This document shows, in pieces, positions 1 to 7,668 of a stretch of 32,613 nt of DNA. A program made the position numbers and the translations under genes. Under the pieces are notes generated by a model that was given only the letters and a program-made list of their open reading frames with translations, was not told where the DNA came from and searched no databases. The stretch is from Burkholderiales bacterium (lineage in GTDB: Bacteria; Pseudomonadota; Gammaproteobacteria; Burkholderiales; Burkholderiaceae_E), in assembly GCA_947463885.1 (NCBI GenBank), contig CANHUQ010000008.1:1-32613 (forward strand), in the 5' to 3' direction. How positions within the stretch are numbered: position 1 is the stretch's first letter; every line of letters begins with the position of its first letter.

Positions 1-288
1 GACCGCGGTACCGGGCCGCAGCCACAGATGAAAAGTGTTGCCCAGGATGATGTGCGCACCGATCTCGCGCAGGTCCCGCGGGGCCATGGTCTTGACTGCA
101 CCGTAGGTGCCCACTGGCATGAAGATCGGGGTCGGCACCTCGCCATGATTGAGGCGAAGCGTCCCCGCGCGGGCATGGCCATCGGTGGCATGGACGGTGA
201 AGTCGAGGCCGTTGGCGGGCGGGCTGAAGGCGCGGCCTGGGGCGTGCGGATCCGGCTGCGCCACGCCGTGCTGCGATGACGGTGTCAT
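1..288 (-). CDS. tgt: Queuine tRNA-ribosyltransferase, N-terminal part (cut by window edge)
   Basis: The first 96 residues of tRNA-guanine transglycosylase, which exchanges G34 of GUN-anticodon tRNAs for a queuine precursor in the cytoplasm. Visible hallmarks are [20 protein letters not shown] and then [13 protein letters not shown], both characteristic of the bacterial Tgt TIM-barrel start; the catalytic Asp and the zinc site lie beyond the window. About 25 residues precede the conserved domain, slightly longer than usual. The start ATG (288-286) overlaps the queA stop as ATGA, so it is probably translationally coupled to queA, the next enzyme of queuosine synthesis. The frame is open to the window edge. 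Confidence 0.93.
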   Translation of the reverse strand, partial: MTPSSQHGVAQPDPHAPGRAFSPPANGLDFTVHATDGHARAGTLRLNHGEVPTPIFMPVGTYGAVKTMAPRDLREIGAHIILGNTFHLWLRPGTAV

Positions 289-1373
289 GGCCTGCGCTCC
301 AGCAGCATCGCGTCGCCGTAGCTGAAGAATCGGTAGCGCTGCGCAATGGCATGTGCATAGGCGCTGCGGATGGTCGACAGGCCAGCGAAGGCGCTGACCA
401 GCATCATGAGCGTGGAGCGCGGCAGGTGAAAGTTGGTGACCAGCGCATCGACGACCCTGAAGCGGTAGCCGGGCCGAATGAAGATCGCGGTTTCGGCACG
501 GCCCGCATGGACGGTGCCGGTGTTGGTGGCGGCTGATTCCAGGGCACGCAGGGTGGTGGTCCCCAGCGCCACCACGCGGGCGCCGCGGGCGCGTGCCTGC
601 GCGATCGCAGCAGCGGTGTCGGCGCTGATGTCATAGTGCTCGGTATGCATGACGTGACGCTCGGGGTCGTCGTCGCGAATCGGTTGAAAGGTGCCCGCCC
701 CCACATGCAGGGTGAGCCAGGCCGTCTGAATGCCGCGCGCAGCCAGGGCCTCGAGCACGGCCGCATCCATGTGCAAACCAGCGGTGGGTGCTGCCACCGC
801 GCCGGGGTATCGGGCATACACGGTCTGATAGCGCTCGTCGTCCTGCGCATCAGGCGTGTGGTGGATATAGGGCGGCAGCGGCAGGCGTCCGTGGCGCTCC
901 AGCAGGGCCAGTACCGGCGTATCGAAGCGCAGTCCAAAAAAGGCGCCCTCGCGTGCGCGGACCGTGGCCTGCGCGCCCTCGAAGTGCAGCACGGAGCCAA
1001 TGGCAGGCGGATGGCTGGCGCGCACCATGGCAACGGCCTCGCATTCAGATTCGATCCGTTCGACCAGCAGTTCGACCTTGCCGCCGCTGGCCTTGTACCC
1101 GAAGAGGCGCGCCCGGATGACCCGTGTGTCGTTCATCACCAGCAGGTCGCCGGGCTCAAGCAGCGCGGGCAGGTCGGCAAAGACATGGTCGGTCAGCACG
1201 GGCTCGGGCAGCTCGGATCGCGGCGCCACGTCGTCAGCGGTCACGGTATCGCCGCCCGGCGGGCGAGGGCACACCCTCAGCAGGCGGGAGGCACTGCGCT
1301 GCGCAGCCGGAAACTGGGCGATCAGCTCCGTGGGCAACGCGTAGTCGAAATCAGACAGCGCGGAGGCGGACAT
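285..1373 (-). CDS. queA: S-adenosylmethionine:tRNA ribosyltransferase-isomerase
   Basis: A 362-residue protein of normal length for QueA. It transfers and isomerises the ribosyl group of SAM onto preQ1-tRNA to give epoxyqueuosine, directly after the Tgt step. Family motifs are [14 protein letters not shown] at the N-terminus, [28 protein letters not shown] in the middle, and [19 protein letters not shown] near the C-terminus. The segment around residues 35-60 is longer than in many homologues. The start ATG (1373-1371) shares one base with the upstream deacylase stop (TGATG), and its stop overlaps the tgt start (ATGA). The three genes are therefore almost certainly one translation-coupled transcript. 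Confidence 0.96.
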   Translation of the reverse strand: MSASALSDFDYALPTELIAQFPAAQRSASRLLRVCPRPPGGDTVTADDVAPRSELPEPVLTDHVFADLPALLEPGDLLVMNDTRVIRARLFGYKASGGKVELLVERIESECEAVAMVRASHPPAIGSVLHFEGAQATVRAREGAFFGLRFDTPVLALLERHGRLPLPPYIHHTPDAQDDERYQTVYARYPGAVAAPTAGLHMDAAVLEALAARGIQTAWLTLHVGAGTFQPIRDDDPERHVMHTEHYDISADTAAAIAQARARGARVVALGTTTLRALESAATNTGTVHAGRAETAIFIRPGYRFRVVDALVTNFHLPRSTLMMLVSAFAGLSTIRSAYAHAIAQRYRFFSYGDAMLLERRP

Positions 1374-2842
1374 CAGTTCTGCCGACGCAACACGCGCCCG
1401 GGGCGTGCCGTGGTGGCCGCTCCATTGCGCCAGACTGGCTCGCCGTTGACGATCACGGTGTCAATGCCACGCGCCGGGCGCGTCGGATGCGTGAAGTCGG
1501 CGGTATCGATGATGGTGTCGGCATCGAAGAGGCACAGGTCGGCGAAGGCGCCCGTCCGGATCGCGCCGCGATCGTGCAAGCGGAAACGCTGCGCTGACAG
1601 TCCGGTCATGCGGTGCACGGCTTCTTCCAGCGGGAACAGTTTCAGCTCACGGCAGTAGTGGCCCAGTACGCGCGGAAACGTGCCCCACAGCCGCGGGTGC
1701 GGATGCGCGTCCAGCGGCAGACCGTCGGAGCCGACCATCGCCGCAGGGTGCTTGAGGGCGGCCTGTACATCGGCCTCGTCCATGGTGAAGTAAATCGCGC
1801 CGGCCGGCTGCAGGCGATCGGCCGCTTCATGGACGCTTACGCCCCATTCTCGGGCGATGTCGGCCAGGTCTCTTCCGCCCACACCGGGGACGGCATCGGA
1901 CCAGGTCACCAGCACTTTCTCGGCCTGGTCGATGCGGGCGCGCAGCAGCACAGTGGAGCTGGCGATATAGGGGTAGACATCGAAGGCGATGTCCTGGGTG
2001 GCGCGCGCAGCGTCGATTTTGGGCAAGGTCTCGCGCATGCGACCGAAGTTGGGGCGCCCGCTGCACTTGTGATGCGACACGATCACTGCCGCCCCGGAAC
2101 GCTTGCCGATCTCGAAGGTTTCATCCAGCGCTTCCAGGATGTGCGCGCCTTCGTCACGCATGTGGGCGGTGTAGAGCCCGCCATGGCGGCCGAGCGGCTC
2201 GGCGATGCGGGCCACTTCGTCGGTGGTGGCCGCGGCAGCCGGCGGATAGAACAGCCCGCTTGAAAGACCGATGGCGCCCTGCTCCAGACAGGTATCGAGG
2301 AGTGTGCGCATCCGTTCGATCTCGGCGTCGGTAGCCGGCCGGTTCAGATCCTCGCCCATCGCCGCCAGCCGCAAGGTGGAATGCCCGATCAGGAAGGCGC
2401 TGTTGACCGCCGGATGCGCGGCCTCGACTTTGGCCGCCAGGCCCGCGAAATCGGCGGCGACATGGGCGGCGTCGCGCACGATCAGGCTGAGGAGCGCGGG
2501 CAACTGATCGGTCACGACTGGCGCAGCACTCGCGCCGCAGTTGCCACACACCACGGTGGTCACGCCCTGACTCACCTTCATCGCCATGCCAGGGTTGGTG
2601 ATCAGCGCGGTGTCGTCATGCGTGTGCACGTCGATGAAGCCGGGTGCCACGATCCGCCCGCCGGCGTCGATCTGCGTGTGGCCATGCAGCGCCGGGCCGG
2701 CCGCGGGATCGCCATGTCGGCGGATCGCGCTGATGCGATCGCCGGTCACGCCGATGTCTGCCCGATAGCGCGGCGCGCCGCTGCCGTCGATGACATCGCC
2801 CCCCAGAATGACCAGGTCGTGTGTTGTCTCGTGTGTCGTCAT
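1373..2842 (-). CDS. N-acyl-D-amino-acid deacylase (D-aminoacylase), amidohydrolase family
   Basis: A 489-residue amidohydrolase, close to the ~480 residues typical of D-aminoacylases, which hydrolyse N-acyl-D-amino acids to D-amino acid and carboxylate. From the chosen ATG at 2842 the order is: a small beta domain, [12 protein letters not shown] with the metal-binding HxH at residues 73-75, VCGNCGAS with the bridging Cys at residue 99, then SHHK, a [22 protein letters not shown] segment with the probable catalytic Asp, and a C-terminal [12 protein letters not shown] beta-sandwich return. The frame is open further upstream to 3169, but that part has no family similarity and antisenses the DUF2946 gene. 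Neighbours: its stop overlaps the queA start by one base, an unexpected partner for queuosine genes. The exact acyl/amino-acid substrate cannot be read from sequence; D-glutamate- or D-aspartate-specific relatives exist. Confidence 0.9.
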   Translation of the reverse strand: MTTHETTHDLVILGGDVIDGSGAPRYRADIGVTGDRISAIRRHGDPAAGPALHGHTQIDAGGRIVAPGFIDVHTHDDTALITNPGMAMKVSQGVTTVVCGNCGASAAPVVTDQLPALLSLIVRDAAHVAADFAGLAAKVEAAHPAVNSAFLIGHSTLRLAAMGEDLNRPATDAEIERMRTLLDTCLEQGAIGLSSGLFYPPAAAATTDEVARIAEPLGRHGGLYTAHMRDEGAHILEALDETFEIGKRSGAAVIVSHHKCSGRPNFGRMRETLPKIDAARATQDIAFDVYPYIASSTVLLRARIDQAEKVLVTWSDAVPGVGGRDLADIAREWGVSVHEAADRLQPAGAIYFTMDEADVQAALKHPAAMVGSDGLPLDAHPHPRLWGTFPRVLGHYCRELKLFPLEEAVHRMTGLSAQRFRLHDRGAIRTGAFADLCLFDADTIIDTADFTHPTRPARGIDTVIVNGEPVWRNGAATTARPGRVLRRQN

Positions 2843-2900
2843 GTTCCGTGCCGCCTGTCCTGTGCCGCCTGCAGCGAAAGGACTGAGTGTAGCGACCACG

Positions 2901-2957
2901 CTGTCGACGCGGCCGTCTGTCGATTCCATGCAACGTGGTATGGCCGTTTGTCGATTC
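2901..2957. repeat. Repeated CTGTCGA-type motif between divergent genes
   Basis: CTGTCGA occurs at 2901-2907 and 2917-2923 and TTGTCGA at 2948-2954. The last two sit in a 16-base imperfect direct repeat (2911-2926 and 2942-2957, one mismatch, 31-base period). The repeats lie in the 157-base gap between the deacylase gene (minus) and the DUF2946 gene (plus), so they could be a regulator-binding site. That role is inference. No convincing sigma-70 promoter was found here for either gene. Confidence 0.4.
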
Positions 2958-2999
2958 TGTCCTGACGCGCCCCATCCGATCGGGTTAAGTTCTCGACCC

Positions 3000-3419
3000 A
3001 TGGCTCGCCTGAATCGCTCACGCTCTGTCTTCCTGACCCTGGTCTTCGCGCTGCTCTGGCAGGCGCTTGTGCCGGGGGGCGTGCTCGCGCGGGTGGCCGA
3101 TTCAACCGGTCCGCTGGGCGGGCTTGGGCTCAGCGACATCTGTTTTGGCGATGCGCATCGCGCCCCCATAGGCCTGACAGCGTCCGATGCGGCGACTGTG
3201 CAAGCCGATGAGTCGGCCCCTGCCCATGCCGGTCATGCGGGGCATTGCGCCCTGTGCGGGGTGTCGGCCGCACCCTCAACGCCGAGCGGCGATCCAGCGC
3301 TCACCCATGTCCAGGCACCCGGTGGCACGCTCGTCGCCCGCGCCGAGCCTGCGACGCCGCCCTCGTCGGCCGACTGGCGAACCCCGGAGTCTCGCGGACC
3401 ACCCGTCTCGATCCACTGA
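3000..3419 (+). CDS. DUF2946 protein, CruR-like copper-responsive leader (uORF) protein
   Basis: A 139-residue protein with a hydrophobic N-terminal segment (residues 9-30, SVFLTLVFALLWQALVPGG), DICFG at 47-51, a His-rich stretch ending in HCALC with CxxC at 83-86, and the C-terminal end SRGPPVSIH (RGPP at 132-135). This is the DUF2946 pattern. In Bordetella pertussis the DUF2946 member CruR senses copper through its CxxC while being made, and a C-terminal RAPP motif causes translation arrest that prevents Rho-dependent termination before the TonB-transporter gene. RGPP lies at the matching place here, and a TonB receptor follows after 112 bases. The ATG at 3000 is chosen because the hydrophobic segment starts just behind it; its Shine-Dalgarno is weak. 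A leader-peptide role is inferred from homology and gene order. Confidence 0.8.
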   Translation: MARLNRSRSVFLTLVFALLWQALVPGGVLARVADSTGPLGGLGLSDICFGDAHRAPIGLTASDAATVQADESAPAHAGHAGHCALCGVSAAPSTPSGDPALTHVQAPGGTLVARAEPATPPSSADWRTPESRGPPVSIH

Positions 3420-3531
3420 CCGCCCTGCCGTGCCCGGATGGGCTGCGGCCACTTGGCTCGCCTGCTCTCTCGCGGGCCACCCCTCAGTGACTCATGACGA
3501 CGCCCGATCCCTCGGGCCAGGATGCTCTGCC
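3361..3531 (+). promoter_or_regulatory. Possible Rho-utilisation region between the leader gene and the TonB receptor
   Basis: By hand count C exceeds G from 3361 to 3600 (about 98 C against 64 G in 240 bases), unlike the balanced C and G of the neighbouring genes. It covers the end of the DUF2946 gene, the 112-base gap and the start of the receptor gene. In the CruR system copper leads to Rho-dependent termination in this gap. No intrinsic terminator with a T-tract is present. The assignment is inference. Confidence 0.35.
3502..3522 (+). promoter_or_regulatory. Stem-loop next to the Shine-Dalgarno of the TonB receptor gene
   Basis: A perfect 6-base-pair stem (GCCCGA 3502-3507, TCGGGC 3512-3517) closes a TCCC loop. 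It ends one base before AGGA (3519-3522), the ribosome site that sits nine bases ahead of the ATG at 3532. Such placement could modulate initiation on the receptor mRNA, but it may also be chance in GC-rich DNA. Confidence 0.35.
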
Positions 3532-5811
3532 ATGCCCTCGACTTCTATTGCCAAACATCAGTTTGCTCGATCTGACTCGCGCCGCACGCGTCGCGGTCCA
3601 TCGACGCCCACTGCCCAGCCCGCCCTGTCCCGCGATCGTGCGGCCCATCGAGCCGGGCCGGGCGCCGGCACCTTTAAATTACTGACCCTGACGCTCGCCC
3701 TCAGCGGCCTGCCCGGCATGACCTGGGCTCAGCAGGCAGGTCCTGCCGCCGACGGCGCGCAGCCCGGCCCGCTGCAGGAAGTGGTGATCACGGGCACCCG
3801 CGAAGCGGAAGCCCTCTCGCGCACGGCCGCTTCGGTGGGCGTCATCCGGGAAGACACCATTCGGCGCACCATGCCGGCCCATCCCTCGCAGCTGCTTGGG
3901 CAGATCCCGGGTGTGGCGGTGGCGGTCACCAACGGCGAAGGCCACACCACGGCGATCCGTCAGCCCTTCACCACCGCGCCGGTCTACCTCTATCTGGAAG
4001 ACGGCATCCCGATTCGGGCCACGGGTTTTTTCAATCACAACGCGCTGTATGAAGTGAACCTGCCGCAGGCGGGCCGGGTCGAAGTGACTCGAGGCCCTGG
4101 CACGGCGCTGTACGGGTCTGACGCCATCGGCGGCATCGTCAATGTCATGACCCGGCCACCGGCCCGCGAATTCGGGGCGGATGCGCGCGCTGAACTCGGC
4201 GGCCATGGCTGGTGGCGGGTGCTGGCCGGGTTCGATACCGGCATCGGCGCCTGGGGTGGCGTGCGCGCCGATCTGAACTTCACGCATACCGACGGCTGGC
4301 GCGACGCCACGTCCTACAACCGGCAAAGCGGCACGCTGCGCTGGGATGCCGCTGCGGGCGATGCCACCGCGGTGCGCACCACCTTTGGTTTTTCGCGCAT
4401 CGACCAGCAAACCGGCGCCAATTCGCCGCTGCCGCTGAACGATTACCTGAACCGGCCCACCACCAACTACCGGCCGATCGCGTTTCGCAAGGTCGATGCG
4501 CTGCGGCTGTCCAGCCAGTGGGACCATGAACTGGCGGGTGGCGGCCTGCTGTCAGTGACGCCCTATTTGCGTCACAACTCCATGAACCTGCTGGCATCGT
4601 TCAGCCTGCCCTCCGATCCGACGGTCTATACCGGAGAGAATCAGTCGTATGGTGTAGCCGCCAAGTGGCGCCAGGACTGGGGCGGAGCGATGCAGCCCAG
4701 GCTGATCGCTGGCGTCGATCTGGAGGCCAGCCCGGGCGGTCGCAAGGAAGACCGCATCAGCCCCACGGTGAGCGGCACCGGTGCGTCGCGGCTGTATAGC
4801 GCCTACACGGTGGGTTCGCGGGTGTACGACTACGACGTGAATTTCCGCGCGGCTTCGCCCTATGTGCACGGCGAAATCTCGCCGCTGGAGCAGTTGCGCG
4901 TGAGCGCTGGCCTGCGCTACGACCATCTCTCTTATGCCTTCGATAACCGCATTGACGCCCCGGCCATCAGGGCGACCGGCACCACCGCCTGGTACGGCCA
5001 GGTGGGCGACACCTCAGTGAGTTTTTCGCAGTGGAGCCCCAAGTTCGGCGCCACCTGGGCGTTCAATCCGACGCACAGCGGCTGGGTCGGTTACAGCCAC
5101 GGGTTTCGCGCGCCGTCGGAATCACAATTGTTTCGCCCGTCGGTCGCAACCAGTGCGACGGCGGCCACGGCGCTGGCCGGGTTGTCGGTGGGTCTGAAGC
5201 CCATTCAGGCCGATCAGGTGGAGCTCGGGTTTCGCGGCGCTCAAGGCGCGCTGTCGTACGAGACCGTGGTCTACGACCTGACCAAGCGTGACGACCTGGT
5301 CTCGCAGCGCGATCTGAGCACCAACGTCACCACCAACGTCAACGCCGGCAAGACCACCCATCGCGGGATCGAAATCGGTCTGGGCTGGGCCTTCCATTCG
5401 GCCTGGCGAGTCGACACAGCGTTTTCTTATGCTGTCCACCGCTACGCGGACTGGGTGACTGCCACGGCCGATTTCAGTGGCAAGGAAATGGAGGCGGCTC
5501 CCCGAGTCATGGCCAACACGCGGCTGACCTGGATGCCCGGGCCAGCGCAATTCGTGCAGTTCGAGTGGGTGAAGATCGGCTCGTATTTTTTGGAGGCCAG
5601 CAATTCGCCCACCTACGGTAAATACGCGGGGCATGACCTCTTCAATTTGCGCGCGGCCTGGGCACTCACCAAGCGATTGGGCGTGTTTGCCCGGCTCGAC
5701 AATCTGACCGACAAACGCTGGGCCGACAGTGCGCAGGTGAGCTCGAACACCGCGGTGTATTCGCCAGGCCTGCCACGGACCTTCTACGCAGGCATCGACG
5801 TCAAATGGTGA
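3532..5811 (+). CDS. TonB-dependent outer-membrane receptor, probable copper transporter (BfrG-like)
   Basis: A 759-residue TonB-dependent receptor. The ATG at 3532 has AGGA nine bases upstream. The N-terminus is long: a ~48-residue basic, Ser/Arg-rich leader precedes the hydrophobic core (49-62), with likely cleavage after TWA (residue 66). A TonB-box-like EVVITG lies at 83-88. The plug carries HPSQLLGQIPGVAV, TAIRQPFTTAPVYLYLEDG, FFNHNALYEVN and RGPGTALYGSDAIGGIVNV, and the protein ends in a beta-strand with terminal Trp, as outer-membrane barrels do. It should import a metal complex across the outer membrane with TonB-ExbBD energy. Copper is proposed from the DUF2946 gene before it and the CECC and thioredoxin-fold genes behind it; the sequence itself does not prove the substrate. 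The next gene overlaps its stop codon. Confidence 0.88.
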   Translation: MPSTSIAKHQFARSDSRRTRRGPSTPTAQPALSRDRAAHRAGPGAGTFKLLTLTLALSGLPGMTWAQQAGPAADGAQPGPLQEVVITGTREAEALSRTAASVGVIREDTIRRTMPAHPSQLLGQIPGVAVAVTNGEGHTTAIRQPFTTAPVYLYLEDGIPIRATGFFNHNALYEVNLPQAGRVEVTRGPGTALYGSDAIGGIVNVMTRPPAREFGADARAELGGHGWWRVLAGFDTGIGAWGGVRADLNFTHTDGWRDATSYNRQSGTLRWDAAAGDATAVRTTFGFSRIDQQTGANSPLPLNDYLNRPTTNYRPIAFRKVDALRLSSQWDHELAGGGLLSVTPYLRHNSMNLLASFSLPSDPTVYTGENQSYGVAAKWRQDWGGAMQPRLIAGVDLEASPGGRKEDRISPTVSGTGASRLYSAYTVGSRVYDYDVNFRAASPYVHGEISPLEQLRVSAGLRYDHLSYAFDNRIDAPAIRATGTTAWYGQVGDTSVSFSQWSPKFGATWAFNPTHSGWVGYSHGFRAPSESQLFRPSVATSATAATALAGLSVGLKPIQADQVELGFRGAQGALSYETVVYDLTKRDDLVSQRDLSTNVTTNVNAGKTTHRGIEIGLGWAFHSAWRVDTAFSYAVHRYADWVTATADFSGKEMEAAPRVMANTRLTWMPGPAQFVQFEWVKIGSYFLEASNSPTYGKYAGHDLFNLRAAWALTKRLGVFARLDNLTDKRWADSAQVSSNTAVYSPGLPRTFYAGIDVKW

Positions 5812-7025
5812 TGGACCGACGATCCGTTCTGGGTGTCCTGATGGGAGCGCCGGGTCTGGCGCTCGCACAGGCCCGTGCACCAGGTAGCGGGCATAGCGGC
5901 GGGCATAGCGGCGGGCATGGCCGGCGCGACGCCCCGCGTGCAGGCCTGGCCTGTTCGGCGGCCTATGCGCCGGATGGCGCGCTGTGGGTAGTGGGGCTTG
6001 GCGAACAAGGCCGCCTCATGCTGCGCTCGAGTACCGATACCGGGCGCACCTGGGGCGCCCCTCAGTATCCGGACATTGGCGACGATCGGGTGGCCAGCGA
6101 TGGCGAAAGCCGGCCCAAGCTGGCCTTCGGGCCGCAGGGCTGGGTGGTCGCGGCCTGGACGCAACCGTTGGCCCGTCCTTACACCGGCGAGATCCGGATG
6201 ATCTGCTCGAGCGACGGCGGGCGCACGTTCGGTGCGCCGTTTACCGTGCATCAGGATCGACAGATCATCACGCACCGGTTTGAGTCGGTGCAGTTTGATG
6301 CACGGGGCCGCTTGCACGTGCTGTGGATCGACAAGCGCGACACCGAGCTGGCCCGCAGTGCTGGTCAGCCCTGGCGCGGCGCTGCGGTCTATCGGACCGT
6401 GTCACTGGACGGCGGGCGCAGCTTCGGCCCCGATACCCTGCTGGCCGCACACAGCTGTGAGTGCTGTCGCATCGCGCTGGCCCCTGCGCCTGATGGCGGG
6501 CTGGTCGCGCTGTGGCGCCACGTGTTCGAACCGAACCTGCGCGATCATGCCTTCATGCCGGTGGGCGAGCTGCGGGCGCCCCGCGGGTTGCCGGTGCGCG
6601 CGAGCCACGACGGCTGGGCCCTCGACGCCTGTCCGCATCATGGCCCGGGCCTCGCCCCGGCGGCCCGTGGCGGCTATCACGCGGTCTGGTTCGGTGACCG
6701 GGCCGGGCGCGCTGCAGTGCGCTACGGGCTGCTGGCTGCCGACGGCCAGCCCGCAGGCGAGCCGATCGAATTGCCCGATGCTACCGCCGAACATGCCGAC
6801 GTGATCGCCGACGGTCAGCGCGTGGCCGTGGTGTGGCGCATGTTCGATGGCCAGGCCTCCGTGCTCAAAGCCTGGGTCTCTGAGGACGATGGGCGGACGT
6901 TTCGCACGCAGGTGCTCGGCCGAACCACCGAAGATAACGACCATCCGCGCCTGGCCGGTCGCCCAGGTCAGGCGAGCGTCGTCTGGAGAACCCGCAAGGA
7001 GTGGCAGGTTGAACGCCTCTACTGA
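5811..7025 (+). CDS. Exported Asp-box (sialidase-like) beta-propeller with His-rich tail and CECC motif
   Basis: A 404-residue exported protein from ATG 5811; ATG 5805 is an equally possible start two residues earlier, inside the receptor's last codons. The N-terminus MDRRSVLGVLMGAPGLALAQA looks like a twin-arginine or Sec signal. Four Asp-box motifs (residues 73-81, 133-140, 198-205 and 357-364, such as SSDGGRTF) show a sialidase-type propeller. The mature N-terminus has three GH units (SGHSGGHSGGHG, 26-37). HSCECC (214-219) and DACPHH (272-277) look like metal ligands. It lacks visible signs of true sialidase function (no clear Arg triad), so a glycosidase role is doubtful. It corresponds in position to BP2921 of the Bordetella cruR-bfrG operon. 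A periplasmic copper-binding or copper-handling role is inferred. Confidence 0.8.
   Translation: MDRRSVLGVLMGAPGLALAQARAPGSGHSGGHSGGHGRRDAPRAGLACSAAYAPDGALWVVGLGEQGRLMLRSSTDTGRTWGAPQYPDIGDDRVASDGESRPKLAFGPQGWVVAAWTQPLARPYTGEIRMICSSDGGRTFGAPFTVHQDRQIITHRFESVQFDARGRLHVLWIDKRDTELARSAGQPWRGAAVYRTVSLDGGRSFGPDTLLAAHSCECCRIALAPAPDGGLVALWRHVFEPNLRDHAFMPVGELRAPRGLPVRASHDGWALDACPHHGPGLAPAARGGYHAVWFGDRAGRAAVRYGLLAADGQPAGEPIELPDATAEHADVIADGQRVAVVWRMFDGQASVLKAWVSEDDGRTFRTQVLGRTTEDNDHPRLAGRPGQASVVWRTRKEWQVERLY
5887..5922 (+). repeat. Three 12-base tandem repeats encoding Gly-His units
   Basis: GCGGGCAT recurs at 5887, 5899 and 5911, a 12-base period, with identical spacer bases. It codes for the GHSG/GHSG/GHG run just after the signal peptide of the propeller protein. 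The copy number could vary by slippage and would change the number of histidines. Confidence 0.75.
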
Positions 7026-7119
7026 TCTGCAAGGCAACAGGCTGACTGCTGCGCACCGGCCGAATCGTTCAGGCGGCGCGGGGCACACCCCCGTCCGGGC
7101 GTTGAATCCCGTGCGCGCT

Positions 7120-7641
7120 ATGAATAATAGGTGGCTCAATCATGGGTGGCTCGTGTGCGTGGCCCTGCTCTGGCCGCTCCTGACCGGGGTGGCTTGGGGG
7201 CATCCGCCGCCCGAACGCTTTGATGTGCAGACCTGGTCAACCCTGCGCGCAGAGGTCCGCCGGCCCGCGATCGTGGTGTTCACCACGGCCCATTGCCCGA
7301 CCTGCCCTGAAGTGTTTTCCCGCATCGCGCAGTGGCGCGCCAGTCAGATGCCAGGTGCGCCGCTCATGGCGGTCCTGATGGATGGCCACGATCCGTCCGT
7401 GCCCGATCCCACCGCCACCACCGCCCAACGCCATCTGCGTGTGGCCGACCGGCTCTTCGCGTTTGAGGGGCCGCAGGCGGCGCTGCGCTACAGCGTCGAC
7501 CCGACCTGGCGCGGCGTGACGCCTTATGTGGCGCTGGTTCCGATGGCGGGCCCGGTGACCTTCTCGGCTGGCATTCCGAGCGAGTCGCAATGGGCGGCCT
7601 GGAAGGCATCAGCGACCCAGTCGGCACAGATTCGACGCTGA
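7120..7641 (+). CDS. Exported thioredoxin-fold protein with CPTC motif
   Basis: A 173-residue protein with an N-terminal signal sequence (LVCVALLWPLLTGVAWG, residues 11-27) and a thioredoxin-like domain: VVFTTAHCPTCPEVF with CxxC at 59-62 and a TP pair at 134-135 where the cis-proline is expected. It probably acts in the periplasm as a disulfide reductant or metal carrier; thioredoxin-fold proteins often keep copper-site cysteines reduced. A GTG nine bases upstream is an alternative start. A 94-base gap separates it from the propeller gene and no terminator is seen there, so it probably belongs to the same transcript. It is beyond the three genes described for the Bordetella operon. The specific family was not recognised. 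Confidence 0.75.
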   Translation: MNNRWLNHGWLVCVALLWPLLTGVAWGHPPPERFDVQTWSTLRAEVRRPAIVVFTTAHCPTCPEVFSRIAQWRASQMPGAPLMAVLMDGHDPSVPDPTATTAQRHLRVADRLFAFEGPQAALRYSVDPTWRGVTPYVALVPMAGPVTFSAGIPSESQWAAWKASATQSAQIRR

Positions 7642-7668
7642 CCGCAGGCTTGTGTATCGTCCGCGGGC

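Noticed and set aside
636-1658. Long open frame on plus, opposite queA and the deacylase
   Set aside because: Antisense shadow in high-GC DNA; no family motif, and both genes on the other strand are clear.
2985-2990. TTAAGT as a -10 of the DUF2946 gene with CTGACG 17 bases upstream
   Set aside because: It would leave only a few bases before the ATG at 3000, i.e. an almost leaderless mRNA; the hexamers are poor matches.
3494-3685. 63-codon frame starting in the leader-receptor gap, as a second uORF
   Set aside because: It overlaps the receptor start far into the gene, has no ribosome site and no motif.
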